From: Muscardinus avellanarius
Taxonomy: Eukaryota > Chordata > Mammalia > Rodentia > Gliridae
Length of the DNA stretch: 64,000 nucleotides
Direction of reading: 5' to 3'
Assembly: GCA_963383645.1 (NCBI GenBank)
Contig: OY726561.1
Coordinates: 27,260,826-27,324,825, forward strand
Both the position numbers and the translations under genes were made by a program. The first letter of the stretch is position 1, and the number at the start of each line of letters is the position of its first letter. This document shows positions 58,972-64,000 of this stretch, piece after piece. The notes beneath the pieces were generated by a model. That model searched no databases. It was not told the origin of the DNA and saw only the letters and a program-made list of their open reading frames with translations.

Positions 58972-59223
58972 AGTCAAAAAGAACATTTCATTGTGTTCTC
59001 TTTGCCAAATTCAAAAGGCTAAGTGATAAAATTGTGAAATAGTGTTTTATAATAAACTCTTGATGGTATAAACATAAGCTAGTGATTGTTCTCTACTCTA
59101 GATATGAGCTAATGAATCAAATTAAAATTGGAAGGTGGAAACAAAGCTGTGAGGAAGAATTTTTGCAGAGTCTTATCTTTCAGTTTTTATATTTTTTTGA
59201 GAAAATCTGTTTTATCTTTACAG

Positions 59224-59402
59224 GGAAAAATGAAGAATGAAATTGCTGCCGTTGTCTTCTTTTTCACAAGGCTAGTTCGAAAACATGATAAATTGAAAAA
59301 AGAGGCAGTTGAGAGATTTGCTGAGAAATTGACGCTAATACTTCAGGAAAAATATAAAAATCACTGGTATCCAGAAAAACCATCAAAAGGACAGGCCTAC
59401 AG
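59224..59402 (+). CDS. BTG3: BTG3 first coding exon (exon 2), partial gene
   Basis: BTG3 (ANA/TOB5) is an antiproliferative protein of the BTG/TOB family. Family members bind the CNOT7/CNOT8 deadenylases of the CCR4-NOT complex, and BTG3 is reported as a p53-induced inhibitor of E2F1. The exon starts after a pyrimidine-rich tract and CAG at 59221-59223 and ends AG|GTAAAA at 59402/59403. The ATG at 59230 has A at -3. It encodes 57 residues plus two bases of an Arg codon, beginning [18 protein letters not shown], which I recognise as BTG3 rather than BTG1, BTG2 or TOB. The start of conserved box A (Y42, [12 protein letters not shown]58) is visible and is split by the intron, as expected for the gene. 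No frameshift or stop is present. An in-frame ATG at 59128 lies in the intron upstream of the acceptor and should not be used. The rest of the protein (about 250 residues in mammals) lies beyond the window; no exon 3 was found by 64000. Confidence 0.96.
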
Positions 59403-61251
59403 GTAAAAATTAGATTAAAAAGTTGGCTTGGACTAAGTGAAGAGACAAATCAACTCCTGAAATGGGTGCAATGCCAGAGGACTGAAGGTTGTCCTAACCA
59501 TGCCTTAATAATTTTATCTGCAAAATACAGGCAATATCTGAGGTGTCAAGGTATTTTCTTCTTACTTATTTTATCATTATTTATTGGTGGACTCCCACTG
59601 CCTAGATTTGGGAGGCCAGTGCTACAGGCTCATAGGAGTTAGTCTCTTTTGATTATAGTACAGGTCCTGGCTGAGTACATTTGTCTGTGTATCATAGGTA
59701 CTTTAGGGTTTTTCACAATTCTAGAGGACACCTTATCAGTCATAAATGGGCACAGTAAGAATTGAAGGAAATGAGTCTGGTGTCTAAAAATAAATTATAT
59801 GTAGCATGTTTTATTGAAGGAAAAGAAGATACATGGAGAATAACTAGGATTATTAGGTGCCTGATAGGTTTTTGACAGTAATAGGAATAATCTCACTTAT
59901 ATATAATTCTTTTTAGTGGAAGTATATATATTGTAGATGAAGGTAACTTACCTATGGTCTATAATTTGTAAATACTGACTCTAGGACTTAAACTCAAGTT
60001 TAATTACAAATTCTCATGAGTTTTTTGCAGACTTCTTCCTTGGCTGGGCAGGAAGAAAATTCTTACTTGGAGCTTTTTGTACTCTGGTTTATGTTACATT
60101 TACAGTTTGAAGTAAAGAAAAGGCTCCTACAAAACATGACCTGGCATGTTCACTCCTTAGTATTTATATGGCTGCTCAGAACCTGGGCTGAGAATCTCCT
60201 CCTAAACTTAGCTGTCAAAGTTTTCCACATTTGTGGATGTTGCCACAAAAAATAAAAGTAGAACAGTTGTGACTATAGTGACAACTACAGAGATTCTCTT
60301 TTATTTGTGCCCATTGCTGTTCCTAAAGTTTCTTCCACAAATCAGCACCTCTGTGCTTTGGTATGAAAAGTACTTCCTGTCTAACTAAACTTTGAAAAGT
60401 GTAGGAGTATTCAAGGAATCTACATGGAGGTGAAAATATGATTTATTTCTCATTTGCTAAAAACCAAATGAGCTAATGCTCTATTGACAAGAAAAGAACC
60501 AAGATAATTGGTGTATTTTCTTCATATATATCAAAAGATGTTTCTTAGTGAATTAGAAAATGTGATAGATTAAGATAGAAACATGGATTTTAATGTAGGG
60601 TCAGGTCATTTTTAAAAATTTTCTTACTTGATTTTTTTAACTTTCTACTGCACATCTACATTTCTGATATAGTGAATAGCTTTTGTGAACTTTTTGGAAT
60701 GATCTAATTGACATTGGATGAAGGCTCTTGGAAGTGCCAAGCCACTTGTACTATTACTGCAAAAAGAGGCACTGTCAAGTAAACAGTTTCATTTCCATTA
60801 ATTCTAAAACTTGAGAAAAAAGTCAAACAGTATTAAATTGGCAAGTGATCAAAAGTATCAATGAGTCATTTTAAAGCTGTCTTTGAAGTAGATATTTTAC
60901 TTCATGGTGGGTCATTAATATTATAAAAAGAAATACAAGGTTAGCCAGAGTTATTAAAGTCTCTTTTGTCTATAGAGTAGATTGAAGCATTTTTCTTCCA
61001 AAATGGAATATATACAAATAAGATACTTATAGAGGGTAATTTGGTATTATTAAGATCTGTAAAAATACTCATGTCTTTTAAACATTATGTCTCTAAGAAT
61101 CTATTTTGGAAGTGTAATGAGAAATGCAAATATTTATGAATATGGATGTGTCTTGCACTTTGTAATTACAAAAAATAGGAAAGCACTAAACTGAACAATA
61201 TTAAATGGTAGACTTTTTTGTAACAAAATCTTGTGTTTAAAAAGTAGTTAG

Positions 61252-61465
61252 TGCGGGGCATGGTGGTGCACACTTGTAATCCTCGTGCTTAGGAGGCTGA
61301 GACAGGAGGATCACACAGGTTCGAAGCCAGCCTAAGCTACTTAGTAAGGCTCTCAGCAACTTAGTGAGACCCTGTTTCCAAATAAAATATAAAATAGGTC
61401 TGGGAGTATAGCCTGGAGGTGGAAAGCCCCTTGGTTCCACCCCCAGTACCACACACAAAAAAATA
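61252..61465 (+). mobile_element. B1-dID SINE, sense, in BTG3 intron 2
   Basis: AGTGCGGGGCATGGTGGTGC to CCCCAGTACCACACACA-A-rich. Confidence 0.92.
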
Positions 61466-61534
61466 AAGAGTAGTTGGTGGATATGTTGTCACTATAGAGA
61501 GTAAAAATATGCAAAAAATATATTAAGTATCTAA

Positions 61535-61715
61535 CAGAGTGTGGTGATAAATACCTATAATACTAGCTACCTTGGAGGTTGAAGTAGGAAAGTTTGAGAA
61601 TAGCCTGGGCAGCTTAGCAAGACCCTGTATCAGTATTTTAAAAGGGATGGGAATGTAGCCCAGTAGTAAAATGCTTGCATGTGTGAGGCCCTACATTCAA
61701 TTGCCAGTGCCACAG
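61535..61715 (+). mobile_element. B1 + ID SINE, diverged, sense
   Basis: GTGTGGTGATAAATACCTAT, GCCTGGGCAGCTTAGCAAGA, then GGGATGGGAATGTAGCCCAG and CATTCAATTGCCAGTGCCAC. Confidence 0.82.
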
Positions 61716-62024
61716 AAAAGTGAGTGAGTGTGTGTGTATATCTAAATTTGTTAAAGTCTGTTTAAGCATCTATATTTGCATATAATTTTTAAGCTTAGAG
61801 CCTACATCACTCTTATGTGAGTAAGATACAGCTCTTCATCCTGAAGAGCTGCTTTTGACGCTGGGGCACATCAGACTTTTGAATTACTTTATACAGCATC
61901 TGTAGCTTAGGTCTCATAAAAAGGACCAAGCAGCTTCTTACATACTATAAAACAATATTTTCACTCTGAACTGCTATATATTTTTAATGATATTAAGGTA
62001 TATGTAGACAGAATAAGATACTGT

Positions 62025-62105
62025 GCTTGTTGTTGATAGCCAGTGCTGAGAATTGAACACAGGGCCTCAAGTACTATATCACTGAGTTACACCCTCCTCC
62101 CCCAG
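62025..62105 (-). mobile_element. ID-type SINE, antisense
   Basis: GCCAGTGCTGAGAATTGAAC, GGGCCTCAAGTACTATATCA, GAGTTACACCCTCC. Confidence 0.75.
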
Positions 62106-62124
62106 ACCCATGTATTGTTAAGTA

Positions 62125-62310
62125 ATGTGGACTTTGGTATTTGATAGCTTGAGTTAAAGTCTTTATCACTGTTAGTTTTGTGATGTTGGAAAGTTATTCA
62201 AACTCTGCCTTTTTTTCTTATAGTAGTTAAGGTAGTATTTAACTCATGAAGTAATTGTGAGAATTAAGAGTTAATATATGTAAAACATTTAGGAAACTGC
62301 TTATTATATA
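62125..62310 (+). mobile_element. MIR SINE in BTG3 intron 2
   Basis: TTGGTATTTGATAGCTTGAG, GTTAGTTTTGTGATGTTGGA, AAAGTTATTCAAACTCTGCC and GTGAGAATTAAGAGTTAATA give the MIR order. Confidence 0.7.
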
Positions 62311-62647
62311 TAAACATTCAGTTATGTTTTAGAAACATTATTAGCTCTTACTAATGAGAACTTTATTTTTGATAAAAATTGAAACCAACTAATAAGACAA
62401 TTTAACTTTTTTAGAAAGTTTCACTTTTCTTAATAGCATTGTATTTTACAGCTTAATTAATACTTGTTAATTAATCTATAACACTATATAGTTTCAAGTT
62501 TGAGGAAGAGGTGAAATTATTTACCTAAACTCACCCAATAAATATGTACTAGGATTAGTATTAGCACTGAGATTCTTTTGATTGATTTTTGGTTATAGTT
62601 AATAAATACTTTCCTTTGTGGCCATCATTTTTTACTTAAGAATGCTT

Positions 62648-62860
62648 ATTTTTTGTTTATGGAGTATTTTGGGAGGATTTGAACCCAGGGACCTTCTTCT
62701 GAGCTATACTGTCATTCCTTCCTTTCATCTCCCCTTTTTTTAAAAAAAAAAAAAAAAAAACAGGGTCTTTCTGGATTCTTGAGGCTTGCCTCTAACCTAA
62801 GATCCTTCTATCCCTGCTCCTGAGTACTGGGATACAGGCATGTGCCACCACAACCAGCTA
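62648..62860 (-). mobile_element. B1-dID SINE, antisense
   Basis: GGATTTGAACCCAGGGACC; the linker has an A18 run on the plus strand, unusual for this orientation; ends GTGCCACCACAACCAGCT. Confidence 0.82.
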
Positions 62861-62865
62861 GAATG

Positions 62866-63076
62866 TTTATAGGGGAAGAGGGTGCAGGGGATTGAACCCA
62901 CCAATGTTCTATCGCTAAGCTACATCCCCAGCTCCATTTTATTTTTTATTTGGAAATGGCATCACTAAGTTGCTAAGAGCTTCACTAAGTTGCCAACGCT
63001 GGCCTTGAGCCTGCAACCCTCCTGTCTCAGCCTCCCAAGTACTGGGATTGCTGATGTGCACCACTACGCCTGGCTG
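62866..63076 (-). mobile_element. B1-dID SINE, antisense
   Basis: GGGGATTGAACCCACCAATG to GTGCACCACTACGCCTGGCT. Confidence 0.88.
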
Positions 63077-63114
63077 AATGTTGTTGTTGTTTTTGTTTTG
63101 TTTTGTTTTATTTT

Positions 63115-63262
63115 ACCCAGGCCTATTTTATATTTTATTTGGAAACAGGGTCTCACTAAGTAGGTCTCACTAAGTAGCTGAGGCTGGCTTTGAACCTGTG
63201 CGATCCTCCTGTCTCAGCCTCCCAAGCGCAGGGATTCCAAGTGTGCACCACCACGCTCAGCT
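63115..63262 (-). mobile_element. B1-dID SINE, antisense, mostly B1 half, 14-bp duplication
   Basis: GGTCTCACTAAGTA is repeated in tandem at 63149-63162 and 63163-63176. Ends CACCACCACGCTCAGCT. Confidence 0.85.
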
Positions 63263-64000
63263 GGATGTTTGTTTTAATGTAAATTTTTGCATTTGTTTTC
63301 TTAGCTGTCTTTAAACATTCCATTGGCAGATGTGATATTTCTTAGATTAAAAGAAATAAAACAGGCTTTATTGGTTTAGATAATTTTTCACTTAATTTGG
63401 CAACTTTTTTAAAAAAGAAAACTTGTATAACAAATTATATGAAAGACCAGTAACATCCAGGATTATATTTTAATCCTAAGTATATAATATGAATGGCTCT
63501 ATGTCCTTGACTAATTATATATTTTTAAAACAGTTATAGGTAAGGCAAAGAGCACCTTTTTTTAAATACTTATTTGTTATCTGGGATGTTTAAAGAAGTT
63601 AATAGCAAATTAAAACTTAGAACAAGAATCTCCAAATATCACTTAAAACTCTGGTTGAGTTCTTTAGGTAAAAAGTTACAGATTTTGTTGTATAGGAATT
63701 TGGCACACAAAAACTTTTACCTTTGTAGTTCTAAGTAATATTACTTTCATTCCTGTGCTTATTTATTATACATGTGTAGTCAGTTTATGGGTAAACTGAG
63801 GGAGAACCAGTTGTAGTGATTATTTTGAGCACATAAAAGGTGCCTTCTTTTTTCCAGACTTGGCAGTCTTGTTGCTGCCTCCTAGCCTGCAGTTTGCATT
63901 TGTTATTTATCTATATAAATATGCTCTTAGGTTTTCCATCAGGGTATCTTACTATTATTAATCACTTTGGCAAATATTGATAAAATTTATTGTTAAGATT

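Larger units (their letters stand above)
56134..59223 (+). other. BTG3: BTG3 intron 1 (assuming donor at 56133)
   Basis: GT at 56134 and AG at 59222-59223 bound the intron. It contains the right half of the CpG island, a 170-bp pyrimidine tract, an antisense L1 3' end and one antisense SINE. The stretch 56900-58005 shows no gene or clear repeat apart from a G run near 57147. Confidence 0.5.
59403..64000 (+). other. BTG3: BTG3 intron 2 (5' part)
   Basis: The intron begins GTAAAA and is still open at the window edge. The first 1.8 kb (59403-61250) is repeat-poor, AT-rich and without a supportable exon. The rest carries two sense SINEs, a MIR and a cluster of antisense SINEs, listed separately. 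63263-64000 shows nothing recognisable. Confidence 0.8.

Noticed and set aside
59128..59229. Upstream in-frame ATG extending BTG3 by 34 residues
   Set aside because: The extension lies in intron 1, left of the AG acceptor, and does not resemble the conserved BTG3 N-terminus.

Overview
The window is nuclear DNA of a placental mammal, most likely a squirrel-related rodent (Sciuromorpha). The main reason is the dominant repeat: about 45 copies or pieces of a dimeric SINE in which a 7SL/B1-like left half is joined by an A-rich linker to a tRNA-like ID right half (B1-dID type). That SINE is typical of squirrels, dormice and mountain beavers. L1 LINEs, MIRs, MaLR LTRs and many CA/TA/TC microsatellites complete the picture. 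There are no prokaryotic genes, CRISPR arrays, tRNA genes or rRNA genes that I can support.

Positions 1-55,400 read as intergenic DNA made mostly of layered retroelements. Landmarks are: (a) an old sense-strand L1 3' end (12,600-19,735) interrupted by SINEs and by a 5.6-kb nest at 13,771-19,405; (b) inside that nest, an antisense L1 with a monomer-bearing 5' UTR and a nearly intact ORF1, followed by a second antisense insertion that carries about 2.2 kb of GC-rich 50/100/200-bp tandem repeats, an L1-like 3' UTR, extra 3' sequence and a poly(A) tail, bounded by a perfect 16-bp target-site duplication; (c) an almost full-length but decayed sense L1 (about 34,600-42,356), itself interrupted by three SINEs and by a processed RPS14 pseudogene with a 15-bp target-site duplication; (d) several MaLR-type solo LTRs; (e) a few repeat-poor blocks, such as 8,080-10,400, 28,626-29,985 and 48,700-49,130.

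Positions 55,440-56,720 form a strong CpG island with GC boxes, an NRF1-like site and two good splice donors, followed downstream by a consensus CRE. It leads into the only protein-coding gene I can name, BTG3. Its first coding exon (59,224-59,402) encodes residues 1-57 plus part of R58 of the BTG/TOB domain. BTG3 runs off the right edge; exon 3 is not present by 64,000. Intron 1 holds an antisense L1 tail and one SINE. Intron 2 holds sense SINEs followed by antisense SINEs.

The strongest candidate for something undescribed is the VNTR-bearing composite retrotransposon at 16,552-19,421. Its layout recalls the primate SVA (VNTR + 3' module + poly(A) + TSD), but it is built from rodent parts. 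Coordinates of repeats were read by eye and edges may be off by some 5-20 bases.
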